From: Syntrophomonadaceae bacterium
GTDB lineage: Bacteria > Bacillota > Syntrophomonadia > Syntrophomonadales > Syntrophomonadaceae
DNA length: 7,819 nucleotides
Reading direction: 5' to 3'
Assembly (NCBI GenBank): GCA_030526885.1
Contig: JAUNBV010000090.1
Span: 1-7,819, forward strand
Positions 1-5,547 of the stretch are shown one piece after another. Within the stretch, counting starts at the first letter, position 1. Every line of letters starts with the position of its first letter. A model generated the notes under the pieces. It saw only the letters and a program-made list of their open reading frames with translations. It was not told the origin of the DNA and ran no database searches. The position numbers and the translations under genes were made by a program.

Positions 1-827
1 AATATCTGGTCAACTGCCGTCAACCCGACGGAAGCTGGTCAAATTTTTTGATGGAAGGGCATTACAGCAACGCCTTTGACTCCCATGACAGCTGCGGCCG
101 CCTGGTACTGGCCTTTGCCGTAGCCAGCCGCCTGCTGTGGCCGGAATTGAGCAATCAGGCGCCCATGCTGATGGCTATGGTACGCCCCCGCATCGAAGCT
201 TTGAGCGAATTGCGCTCCCAGGCTTACGCCCTGCTGGGGCTGGCGCACGGCCATCGCGACCTGTTGCCCGCCGAAGAGCGCCAGCGCCTTATTTCCCGCC
301 TGTCTCAGGCGCTGCTGCAAAGCTACTGGCAGCATCACTCCCACGGTTGGTACTGGTTTGAGGATAGCTTTTTCTACTGCAACGGCATCCTGCCGCAAAG
401 CCTGTTCGCCTCCTACGGCATAACCGGCGACCCCAGCCACCTGCGCACCGCCACCGAAGCGCTGGATTTTTTGAACGGCATCCTGTTCCGCAATCCCTAT
501 CTGACCATCATCGGCAACCACGGCTGGTACCCGCGGGAAGGCGAGCCGGCACTGTTCGACCAGCAGCCGGTGGACGCCGCCTCGGCCTGCTTTGCCAATC
601 TTGAAGCCTGGCGCATTACCGGCAAGGCGGAATATTTAGACCTTGCCCGCCGCTCCGCCGCCTGGTTTTACGGCGATAATATTCACGGCCTGAGCATGGT
701 GGACCCGGAAAGCGGCGGCTGCTATGACGCCCTCACCGAGGACGGCGTCAACGCCAATCAGGGCGCGGAATCCCTGCTGGCGCTGTTGCTCACCGCGCAG
801 GCCATGAAGCGTGTCGATCTTGTCTAA
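1..827 (+). CDS. Six-hairpin (alpha/alpha-toroid) glycosidase-like protein, 5' truncated by window edge
   Basis: The reading frame is open from the first bases (codons begin at base 3), so the true start lies outside the window and the ATG at 48 is internal. About 275 residues are visible. Conserved blocks in order are QPDGSW near the left edge, DSHDSCGRLVLAFA, RSQAYALLGL, GWYWFEDSFFYCNGILPQSL, GNHGWYPREGE followed by FDQQPVDAA, then AAWFYGDN, GGCYDAL and NANQGAESLLALL. Regular aromatic-rich helical repeats ending in N-x-GAES resemble the helical toroid domains of proteins encoded beside, or fused to, bacterial glycosyltransferases. From family knowledge this suggests a role in making or trimming a surface or storage glycan, but I cannot name substrate or catalytic residues. 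It could be the C-terminal domain of a larger fusion. It has a strong GC bias at third codon positions and converges on the lipoprotein gene. Confidence 0.7.
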   Translation, partial: YLVNCRQPDGSWSNFLMEGHYSNAFDSHDSCGRLVLAFAVASRLLWPELSNQAPMLMAMVRPRIEALSELRSQAYALLGLAHGHRDLLPAEERQRLISRLSQALLQSYWQHHSHGWYWFEDSFFYCNGILPQSLFASYGITGDPSHLRTATEALDFLNGILFRNPYLTIIGNHGWYPREGEPALFDQQPVDAASACFANLEAWRITGKAEYLDLARRSAAWFYGDNIHGLSMVDPESGGCYDALTEDGVNANQGAESLLALLLTAQAMKRVDLV

Positions 828-835
828 CCGTTAAA

Positions 836-886
836 AAAAAGCCCCCTGCGCCGCACTGCATACCCAGGGCGGGCCGGGGGCTTTTT
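836..886. terminator. Bidirectional intrinsic terminator between convergent genes
   Basis: A perfect 11-bp stem pairs AAAAAGCCCCC (836-846) with GGGGGCTTTTT (876-886) around a 29-nt, GC-rich loop that may fold further. Rightward transcripts end in a T5 run. Leftward transcripts end in T8, the complement of the A run at 833-840. It lies 9 nt after the stop of the upstream gene and about 20 nt after the stop of the lipoprotein gene, so it serves both. Confidence 0.88.
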
Positions 887-905
887 GATTTCGTCGCCTC
901 AGCTT

Positions 906-1637
906 TTAATAACCGAAATCTTCGAGATTAAAATCGCCTAAGCCCTCCATCATGGAGGTCATATCCATTTCGGTATAACCCTCGGGGAGCTCAAACAGTT
1001 TCTTGTCGGCCTTATTGGACACGCTCACCAGTTTTACCTGGCTCACGATCTCGTCGCCTTCCATGTATACCATGTAAACCACGTCTTTGCCGTCAAAGCA
1101 GAAACGCTCGCCGCCGAAATCTTCATAGTCATACTTTTTGCCGTCGATTTCCATGCTGCCTTCGGTGAATGTGGCGTATTCGCCCTCGCCGCTGATGAGG
1201 TCATCTACCTCCAGCATCTCGGTTTGTTGTTCCGTCATCGGCATCTTCATGCTGGTCATGCTCGCGGGGTCGAAGGTATACATATAGCCGTCCCGTATAA
1301 TGGTGATTGAGGAATAATCGCCCTCGATGGAGCTGTAAATCATATCGTCTTTCATGGCGCTTATGGTGGTATAGGAGCCCAGTTCCGGATCGGAAACCGA
1401 CATTTCCATGGTGTATTCGTCGCCGCTTAACTGACTAAAGAACTTCGCGGTCTTGGACTTGCCGACTTCGGTGTTGCCTTCGTCAGCGGGTTCGGGCGTA
1501 TCGGGCTGCTCCGCGTCCTGGCCGGTGACTGCCGGCTCCCCGGCGGAACCGTTGGTTGCGGGCTCATTCTCCTCACCGCAGGCGGCGAGGGCAAACATCA
1601 TCATCAGGGCCAATGCCAGTGCCAATAATTTTTTCAT
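906..1637 (-). CDS. Secreted Met-rich acidic lipoprotein of unknown function
   Basis: The 243-residue protein starts with a lipoprotein signal peptide: two lysines, a hydrophobic run (residues 4-19) and the lipobox LAAC with Cys20 as the lipidation site. It should be anchored outside the cytoplasmic membrane. Residues 21-58 are a Glu/Pro/Gly-rich flexible linker. The rest looks like an alternating beta-strand domain (for example KTAKFFSQL, EYTMEM, GYMYTFD, KKYDYEDF), loosely recalling LolA/LppX-like or DUF4412-type folds; that comparison is a guess. The mature part is strongly acidic and has about 17 methionines, clustered around SMTSMKMPM and TEMDMTSMM. The start is fixed by AAGGAGGAG (complement of 1645-1653) 7 nt upstream. 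It is a single gene bounded by the shared terminator downstream and a long leader upstream. I do not recognise the family. Confidence 0.88.
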   Translation of the reverse strand: MKKLLALALALMMMFALAACGEENEPATNGSAGEPAVTGQDAEQPDTPEPADEGNTEVGKSKTAKFFSQLSGDEYTMEMSVSDPELGSYTTISAMKDDMIYSSIEGDYSSITIIRDGYMYTFDPASMTSMKMPMTEQQTEMLEVDDLISGEGEYATFTEGSMEIDGKKYDYEDFGGERFCFDGKDVVYMVYMEGDEIVSQVKLVSVSNKADKKLFELPEGYTEMDMTSMMEGLGDFNLEDFGY

Positions 1638-1866
1638 TGCTTATCTCCTCCTTGAAACAAATCGCTTTAATAAATACATCGTGTTCCATTTTCATTAACC
1701 GGAGCCCGTGGTCTGCCTCCTCTCTTTTGCATTATTCCAGTCGCCTGTAATCGGTATCATACCATGCCGCAAAAAGGCTTGCTGGCAAGGGCGTTTTGGC
1801 CAAGCCGTCAATGGCACAGCGGCGCCCAACGCCAACGGCGCGAAGCCCGAAAGGCTTGCTTTGCAC
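1638..1866 (-). other. Long structured leader or small-RNA candidate upstream of the lipoprotein gene
   Basis: About 230 nt separate the leftward promoter from the lipoprotein start and no credible gene lies inside. The first part can fold: AAGCC/GGCTT around TTTCG near the presumed RNA 5' end, a GCGCC/GGCGC element near 1822-1842, then the GGCTTG/CAAGCC hairpin with a T run. The 11-mer AAAGGCTTGCT occurs twice, at 1773-1783 and 1850-1860. The first copy in the RNA could compete with the terminator arm for the same partner. The arrangement resembles a transcription attenuator but matches no riboswitch class I recognise. Confidence 0.35.
1771..1806 (-). terminator. Possible weak terminator or attenuator hairpin in the lipoprotein leader
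   Basis: Read leftward, GGCTTG (complement of 1801-1806) can pair with CAAGCC (complement of 1776-1781), followed directly by TTTTT (complement of 1771-1775). The stem is only 6 bp and the loop is 19 nt, with a competing CTTG/CAAG mini-hairpin inside, so efficiency is uncertain. It lies between a strong leftward promoter and the lipoprotein gene, so it could end a short RNA of about 90 nt or attenuate the gene. Confidence 0.35.
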
Positions 1867-1909
1867 ATTATACCATGATTTATATTAACTGCCTATAATT
1901 TGTTGTCAA
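1867..1909 (-). promoter_or_regulatory. Leftward promoter region upstream of the lipoprotein leader
   Basis: On the minus strand there is a consensus -35 TTGACA (1904-1909), then TAATAT (1882-1887) after a 16-bp spacer. Slightly downstream lies a separate extended -10, TGGTATAAT (1867-1875). Either could start transcription about 220-240 nt upstream of the lipoprotein ATG. No equally good promoter is visible closer to the gene, where TTAATG followed by TATTTA near 1665-1700 is only a poor match. Confidence 0.55.
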
Positions 1910-2045
1910 CCCACCCCCTTGCTTAAAGCTTAAATATTACGCCCCGCGGGCAGGCGAGGCGAGCACGCTTCGCCGCGGCGGAATATAATGGACATAAGGC
2001 GGCGCACCCCCCCGCGCGGTTTAACGGGCCCCCAAACGGCGCTAA

Positions 2046-2080
2046 AAAGCGGAGCTGGGTTTGAGGCCAGGCTCCGCTTT
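2046..2080 (-). terminator. Intrinsic terminator of ilvE
   Basis: A 10-bp perfect stem pairs AAAGCGGAGC (2046-2055) with GCTCCGCTTT (2071-2080). It extends inward by TGG/CCA across one bulged base. On the leftward transcript the stem is followed by a T run (complement of 2044-2048). It starts about 28 nt after the ilvE stop codon. Confidence 0.88.
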
Positions 2081-2107
2081 GCGCATTATCCGACGTTATA
2101 TCCGTTG

Positions 2108-3172
2108 CTATTTTATTTCCAGCGTCCAGCCGAAGGGGTCTTCCTTGCGCCCCCATTGAATATCGGTGAGGGCGTCATACAGCTTCTGCGACAGTTCGCC
2201 GATCTGGCCGCCGCCGATGATATATTGCTCGCCAAGGATGCTGAGCTCGCCGATGGGCGAAATAACCGCCGCGGTGCCGGTGCCGAAGGCTTCCTCCAGC
2301 TTGCCGCTGCGTATCGCCTGCTGCAATTCCTCGACGGAAATGCGGCGCTCGTTGACCTTCTGGCCCCAGTGCTTGAGCAGCTTGATGACCGAATCACGGG
2401 TGATGCCGGGCAGGATACTGCCCTCCAGCGCGGGGGTAATTATCTCGCCGTCGATTTTGAACATCACATTCATGGTGCCGACTTCTTCGATATACTTGCG
2501 CTCCACGCCGTCCAGCCACAATACCTGGGTATAGCCCAAATCCTTGGCCTTGTACTGGGCGATAATGCTGGCGGCGTAGTTGCCGCCGCACTTGGTAAAG
2601 CCGGTGCCGCCCTTTACCGCGCGCACATATTCGTCCTCGATATAGATGCTCACCGGGTCCAGCCCTTCGGGATAGTAGGCCCCCACCGGGCTCAAAATGA
2701 TGATGAATTGGAATTGACGGGACTGGCGCACCCCCAGATGGGGCTCATTGGCGATGATAAAGGGACGTATATAAAGGGAAGTGCCGGGCAGCTTGGGCAC
2801 CCAGTCGCGGTCAAAGCCGACCAGCGCCTGCACCCCTTCCAGGAAGTATTCCTCGGGCAATTCGGGGATGTACAGCCGTCCCCCGGACAGATTGATGCGC
2901 GCCGCGTTGGCGTCGGGGCGGAACAGCAGCAGGCGGCCGTCCTCGGCATAATAAGCCTTCAAGCCTTCAAATACTTCGACCCCATAATGAAACACCATGG
3001 CCGCCGGGTCAAGCACCAGCGGAGCATAGGGTACGATGCGGGCGTCATGCCAGCCCGTGCCCTGGGTGTAGTCCATAATAAACATGTGGTCGGTGTAGTC
3101 CACCCCGAACTCCAGATGCTCCCAGTCCGGCTTGGCCTTGGGGACGATGGTTTTCTCAATTCTAATATCCAT
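2108..3172 (-). CDS. ilvE: Branched-chain amino acid aminotransferase (class IV, PLP-dependent)
   Basis: This 354-residue cytoplasmic enzyme interconverts leucine, isoleucine and valine with their 2-oxo acids, using glutamate/2-oxoglutarate and pyridoxal phosphate. The fold-type IV BCAT landmarks are in order: EVFEGLKAY (66-74), the substrate-side YIRPF (134-138), KGGTGFTKCGGNYAASI with Lys194 as the PLP Schiff-base lysine, the YIEEVGTMN block (228-235) with Glu230, GSILPGITRDS (251-261) and GTGTAAVISPIG (297-308). Length and motif spacing match the eukaryotic-like/long bacterial BCAT group of about 350-360 residues. The ATG at 3172 has AGGAGG (complement of 3182-3187) 9 nt upstream. It is a single-gene unit with its own promoter and terminator. 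The roughly 27-nt leader is too short for a T-box or leucine attenuator, so control by a repressor or no specific control is more likely. Confidence 0.97.
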   Translation of the reverse strand: MDIRIEKTIVPKAKPDWEHLEFGVDYTDHMFIMDYTQGTGWHDARIVPYAPLVLDPAAMVFHYGVEVFEGLKAYYAEDGRLLLFRPDANAARINLSGGRLYIPELPEEYFLEGVQALVGFDRDWVPKLPGTSLYIRPFIIANEPHLGVRQSRQFQFIIILSPVGAYYPEGLDPVSIYIEDEYVRAVKGGTGFTKCGGNYAASIIAQYKAKDLGYTQVLWLDGVERKYIEEVGTMNVMFKIDGEIITPALEGSILPGITRDSVIKLLKHWGQKVNERRISVEELQQAIRSGKLEEAFGTGTAAVISPIGELSILGEQYIIGGGQIGELSQKLYDALTDIQWGRKEDPFGWTLEIK

Positions 3173-3205
3173 TCTACCTTACCTCCTGTCATTTACTAAA
3201 TCTAT

Positions 3206-3211
3206 ATTATA
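3206..3211 (-). promoter_or_regulatory. ilvE: -10 element of the ilvE promoter
   Basis: A perfect TATAAT on the minus strand lies 33 nt before the ilvE ATG, giving a leader of roughly 27 nt with the AGGAGG site. No good -35 is present at 16-18 bp (TGGCGT or CTGGCG), which suggests a weak or activator-aided promoter. Confidence 0.55.
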
Positions 3212-3620
3212 CAACTTTTTTCGCAACACGCCAGCATTTTTTTGCCCTAAAAGGCGCAATGCCGCTAGCGGGGACAAGGTGACGGCAGCGCCCGGGCCTA
3301 GCGCAAAAATCCAAGCGGCGGTTTCCAGCCTAAAAAGCCTGACCGCGAAATCGCTTAGTAATGATCGACCTTGACTTAACAAAATATGAGCATTTGCCGT
3401 AAAAACGGTGGTTAGAGCCATGAACAAGCCGACCAAGCTTTAAAAATGCATACGTTCATCTCATGCCGCCATTCAAAGCGCTGGCGTTTAGCCCAAAGCC
3501 CACTTTTCGTACAACCCGTCCGCCTAAATGACACATTGCTTCGTGCCGCGCAAGTCTCCCGCCGCGCTGTACCATCCGCCGCAGCGCGATAAAAACCGGA
3601 TTATGAAATAGACCACACAT
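3212..3620. other. Gap between ilvE and the XRE gene with no convincing gene
   Basis: Neither strand carries an open frame with a ribosome site and plausible protein composition. A leftward 85-codon frame (3179-3436) has no ribosome site, starts at TTG and runs through the ilvE promoter. Small dyads are visible: CCGT/ACGG around AAAA near 3398-3408 and CGCGCTG/CAGCGCG at 3563-3588 with a 12-nt loop. Neither is followed by a T run. Confidence 0.5.
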
Positions 3621-3622
3621 TA

Positions 3623-3655
3623 AAGGCAGGGTTGCTATATTGCCAACCCTGCCTT
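3623..3655 (-). terminator. Hairpin at the 3' end of the XRE gene, probable terminator
   Basis: A perfect 12-bp stem pairs AAGGCAGGGTTG (3623-3634) with CAACCCTGCCTT (3644-3655) around a 9-nt loop, overlapping the XRE stop codon. The leftward T tract is short (TTTAAT), so termination may be imperfect. The stem plus loop contains the 13-mer GGGTTGCTATATT, which recurs in the promoter at 3934-3946. Confidence 0.6.
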
Positions 3656-3899
3656 ATTCTCTGCCCATGAGCCAATCGACGGTGACGTTCAGTATGTTGG
3701 CCAAAGCGTTAAGCTCCAAGTCGGACACTGGGCGTTTCTGGCCTTCCAGAAGTGAGAGCGCCGGTACGCTAATGTCGATTCCGGCGGTTTGCAATTTTGA
3801 TAGCAGCTCCACCTGCTTCATGCCGAGATTTCCCCGCGCTTCGGTGACGCGGGCCCCAATCATATTTCTGTCGCCAAGCGGCAGTTTTCGCTTTTTCAT
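3654..3899 (-). CDS. Small XRE/Cro-family helix-turn-helix repressor
   Basis: The 81-residue protein is almost entirely a lambda-repressor-like DNA-binding domain. A basic start (MKKRK) precedes IGARVTEARGNLGMKQVELLSKL (helices 1 and 2). The recognition part DISVPALSLLEGQKRPVSD (42-60) follows, and it ends with the typical ELNALANILNVTVDWLMGRE helix and tail. There is no dimerisation, protease or peptide-sensor domain. The frame stays open upstream to an ATG at 4043, but that start would run through both operators. The ATG at 3899 has AGGGGTGAT (complement of 3903-3911) just upstream and gives the usual family length. It is transcribed divergently from the SLOG gene across a region holding two perfect palindromes, so it most likely represses both itself and its neighbour. 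That role is inferred from layout. Confidence 0.9.
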   Translation of the reverse strand: MKKRKLPLGDRNMIGARVTEARGNLGMKQVELLSKLQTAGIDISVPALSLLEGQKRPVSDLELNALANILNVTVDWLMGRE

Positions 3900-3936
3900 T
3901 CCATCACCCCTGCCCAAATTATATGAGACAGAGGGG

Positions 3937-3965
3937 TTGCTATATTTGGCGTTACCAAATATAAT
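3937..3965 (+). promoter_or_regulatory. Rightward promoter of the SLOG gene
   Basis: TTGCTA (3937-3942), a 17-bp spacer and a perfect TATAAT (3960-3965) give a start near 3972 and a leader of about 39 nt. The left palindrome fills the spacer and touches the -10, so bound repressor would block polymerase. Confidence 0.7.
3941..3963. promoter_or_regulatory. Operator 1: perfect palindrome TATATTTGG-N5-CCAAATATA
   Basis: The 9-bp arms at 3941-3949 and 3955-3963 are exact reverse complements around CGTTA. The site sits between the -35 and -10 of the rightward promoter and covers the -10 of the leftward one. It is identical in both arms to operator 2 and differs only in the central 5 bases, the pattern expected for a dimeric HTH repressor. 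Confidence 0.85.
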
Positions 3966-3986
3966 GAATATATTTGGGCACGCCAA
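3958..3986 (-). promoter_or_regulatory. Leftward promoter of the XRE repressor gene
   Basis: On the minus strand, TTGGCG (3981-3986), a 17-bp spacer and TATATT (3958-3963) give a start near 3951 and a leader of about 50 nt carrying the AGGGGTGAT ribosome site. Its -10 overlaps that of the rightward promoter, so the two cannot be occupied together. An alternative TATAAT at 3918-3923 lacks a -35 and would leave almost no leader. Confidence 0.55.
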
Positions 3987-3991
3987 ATATA
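3969..3991. promoter_or_regulatory. Operator 2: second perfect copy of the palindrome
   Basis: The arms TATATTTGG (3969-3977) and CCAAATATA (3983-3991) flank GCACG. The centre is 28 bp from that of operator 1. It covers the -35 of the leftward promoter and the predicted start of the rightward transcript. Confidence 0.85.
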
Positions 3992-4010
3992 AAGGGGCGG
4001 GGATGGAAAC

Positions 4011-4481
4011 ATGAGAGAACGCACGTGCTGTTTTACAGGACATCGGAAATTACCAAAAGAAAAGATTGAGCAGATTGTTATAAGCCTCAACCGTGAAGTG
4101 GAAAGGCTCATCGGGGAAGGGGTAACAACGTTTATTTCCGGCGGAGCGTTGGGCTTTGATCAGGTTGCAGCTTCACTGATTGTTGCCAAGAAACATGCGG
4201 GGCGGGATATTCGTGTGGTATTTGCGCTGCCGGGCAGAAATCATGATGACCGGTGGAGCGCAGAGCAGAAGCAACTATATCGCAATCTGTTGGCAGAGGC
4301 GGATGAAATTATTTATGTGTCTGAGAAATATGCAAATAGCGGCATAAAAAAGCGCAACCGTTATATGGTAGACGGCTCGGCTTATTGTATCTGTGCGCGC
4401 TCATACCCTGTGAGCGGTACGGATCAGATGCTGAAGTATGCGAGGCAAAAGGGACTGCGGATTATAAATGTAGTAGAATGA
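4011..4481 (+). CDS. SLOG-superfamily protein of the DUF1273/YpsA/YoqJ type
   Basis: The 156-residue soluble protein has a Rossmann-like SLOG fold related to DprA and LOG proteins, a superfamily thought to bind nucleotides or nucleotide-derived ligands. Landmarks are CCFTGHRKLP (6-15), the glycine-rich loop SGGALGFDQVA (43-53), FALPGRNHDDRW (71-82), an IIYVSEKY strand (100-107) and KRNRYMVDGS (114-123). SGT at 135-137 replaces the GGT often seen in relatives. No membrane or signal segment is present. The ATG at 4011 follows a G-rich stretch (3994-4002) that can serve as a ribosome site. It is the sole rightward gene of the divergent XRE pair. Its codons are more AT-rich than those of ilvE or the acyl-CoA dehydrogenase, suggesting acquisition. 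Its biological role is unknown. Confidence 0.85.
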   Translation: MRERTCCFTGHRKLPKEKIEQIVISLNREVERLIGEGVTTFISGGALGFDQVAASLIVAKKHAGRDIRVVFALPGRNHDDRWSAEQKQLYRNLLAEADEIIYVSEKYANSGIKKRNRYMVDGSAYCICARSYPVSGTDQMLKYARQKGLRIINVVE

Positions 4482-4763
4482 TATCCATAGATTTTGTTAT
4501 AAATTACAGACATGTGCCACATGATGGGTAATAATTTTTTCAATGAAGGGAGCGATGGAAATGCGATTGCAATATTGATCTTATCACAACGGAGTAGCCA
4601 TCCTTGCAAAAAACGTTGGTAGTATATTTGCGAGCTTATCAAGCGGCAACAATCTGGCGACAAAAAATTGCATAGCCCTTGAATACCACAACCATATTTT
4701 CTAAACAAAATGGTTTAGAACAAGCTTTGAATTTTCAAGTTGCATAAAATTTATTGTTATCTC
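4482..4763. other. AT-rich gap downstream of the SLOG gene, no clear gene
   Basis: The stretch is visibly more AT-rich than the chromosome around it. It contains the near-perfect palindrome CATGTG-C-CACATG (4511-4523), a CTAAAC/GTTTAG dyad near 4700-4720, and short open frames. One is a 33-codon frame at 4521-4622 (+); another is a 17-codon frame whose ATG overlaps the SLOG stop. Neither has clear support. It may be the untranslated tail of the SLOG transcript or decayed DNA. The first terminator after the SLOG stop is at 4764. Confidence 0.5.
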
Positions 4764-4806
4764 AATCCCGGAAAACGGCCCCATGGCTTGTCTTTCGGGA
4801 TTTTTT
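4764..4806 (+). terminator. Rightward intrinsic terminator upstream of the glycosylase gene
   Basis: AATCCCG (4764-4770) pairs with CGGGATT (4796-4802), extended inward by GAA/TTT-type pairs including one G-T. It is followed by a run of six T (4801-4806). The leftward strand lacks a T run, so it ends transcripts arriving from the SLOG side. Confidence 0.75.
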
Positions 4807-4862
4807 ATTCCCCGAATTTTTATGGTATCAAATCCCAATTATTCGTGCCGTCAGGAGTGCCG

Positions 4863-4871
4863 TGCTATAAT
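4863..4871 (+). promoter_or_regulatory. Extended -10 promoter of the DNA glycosylase gene
   Basis: TGCTATAAT is a perfect extended -10. The -35 position holds only a poor match (TTCGTG, 18-bp spacer). Transcription would start near 4878, leaving a very short leader that contains GGGGGTGAT and the TTG start at 4894. Confidence 0.6.
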
Positions 4872-4893
4872 TACCCTTATCGGGGGTGATTTT

Positions 4894-5547
4894 TTGTATT
4901 TTGCGTATGGCGCAAAGGAGACGGAATATCTGATAAGCCGGGATAAGAAGCTGGGCGAGGCTATACGGCGTATCGGGCATATCGACAGGCTGACCGACGA
5001 AGATTTGTTTTCTTCCGTGGTGCATCATATCATTGGGCAGCAAATATCTACTGCGGCGCAGGCTACGCTCTGGAAGCGCCTGATAAGCTCCGTCGGGGCG
5101 GTGGACGCACCGGGGTTGCTGGCCCTTGGCCGGAACGAGCTTCAGGCTATCGGCATCACCTTTCGGAAGGCGGAGCATATCCTTGATTTTGCGGCCAAAG
5201 TGGATGAAGGGGCTTTTGCTCTCGAGGCTCTCGCCGCTATGCCGGACGAGCTGGTAATAAAGGAACTGTGCGCCCTAAAAGGCATCGGCGTATGGACGGC
5301 GGAAATGATAATGATTTTTGGCATGCGGCGGCCCGACATCGTCAGCTTCGGGGATTTAGCCATTATGCGCGGGATGCGTATGCTGTACCGTCACCGGGAG
5401 ATCGATCGGGCGCGGTTTGAGCAGTACCGCAAGCGTTATACGCCCTATGGAACGGTAGCCAGTCTGTATCTCTGGGCCATAGCGGGCGGGGCGCTTCCCG
5501 AGTTGACCGATCCGGCCCCCAAGAGGGGGAAGGGGAGTAAAGCTTAA
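4894..5547 (+). CDS. DNA-3-methyladenine glycosylase II-type (AlkA-like, HhH-GPD) base-excision repair enzyme
   Basis: From the TTG at 4894 this is a 217-residue protein containing only the helical HhH-GPD catalytic domain, without the N-terminal domain of E. coli AlkA, as in the short AlkA/Mag1 forms. It should excise alkylated bases such as 3-methyladenine, leaving an abasic site. Visible motifs are VVHHIIGQQIS (42-52), the helix-hairpin-helix LKGIGVWTAEM (128-138), the catalytic aspartate Asp154 in SFGDLAIMRG, and the C-terminal PYGTVASLYLWAI (184-196). The frame is open back to an ATG at 4783, but that codon lies inside the terminator hairpin and upstream of the promoter. The extra residues also look unlike the family. 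GGGGGTGAT (4882-4890), matching the 16S tail, sits correctly before the TTG. It stands alone between a terminator and a non-coding gap. Confidence 0.9.
   Translation: MYFAYGAKETEYLISRDKKLGEAIRRIGHIDRLTDEDLFSSVVHHIIGQQISTAAQATLWKRLISSVGAVDAPGLLALGRNELQAIGITFRKAEHILDFAAKVDEGAFALEALAAMPDELVIKELCALKGIGVWTAEMIMIFGMRRPDIVSFGDLAIMRGMRMLYRHREIDRARFEQYRKRYTPYGTVASLYLWAIAGGALPELTDPAPKRGKGSKA

Noticed and set aside
39..521. Leftward 160-codon open frame
   Set aside because: It is a mirror of the six-hairpin protein, with Gln/Ala-rich low-complexity composition.
1988..3199. Rightward 403-codon open frame antisense to ilvE
   Set aside because: It lies opposite a clear BCAT gene with all catalytic motifs; long antisense frames are expected in GC-rich genes, and it has no ribosome site or recognisable domain.
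3179..3436. Leftward 85-codon frame upstream of ilvE
   Set aside because: TTG start without ribosome site, runs through the ilvE promoter and stops at its ribosome site; no recognisable protein features.
3563..3588. CGCGCTG/CAGCGCG hairpin as a terminator
   Set aside because: No T run on either strand and no gene ends beside it.
3941..3991. Two-unit inverted repeat as the beginning of a CRISPR array or transposon end
   Set aside because: Only two copies with a 5-bp spacer spaced over promoters, with no spacers of CRISPR length, no cas genes and no transposase.
3900..4043. Longer start (ATG at 4043) for the XRE repressor
   Set aside because: It would overlap the SLOG start and translate both operators; the ATG at 3899 has a good ribosome site and gives the family length.
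4424..4708. Leftward 94-codon frame overlapping the SLOG 3' end
   Set aside because: It overlaps a well-supported gene on the other strand and has no ribosome site or known motif.
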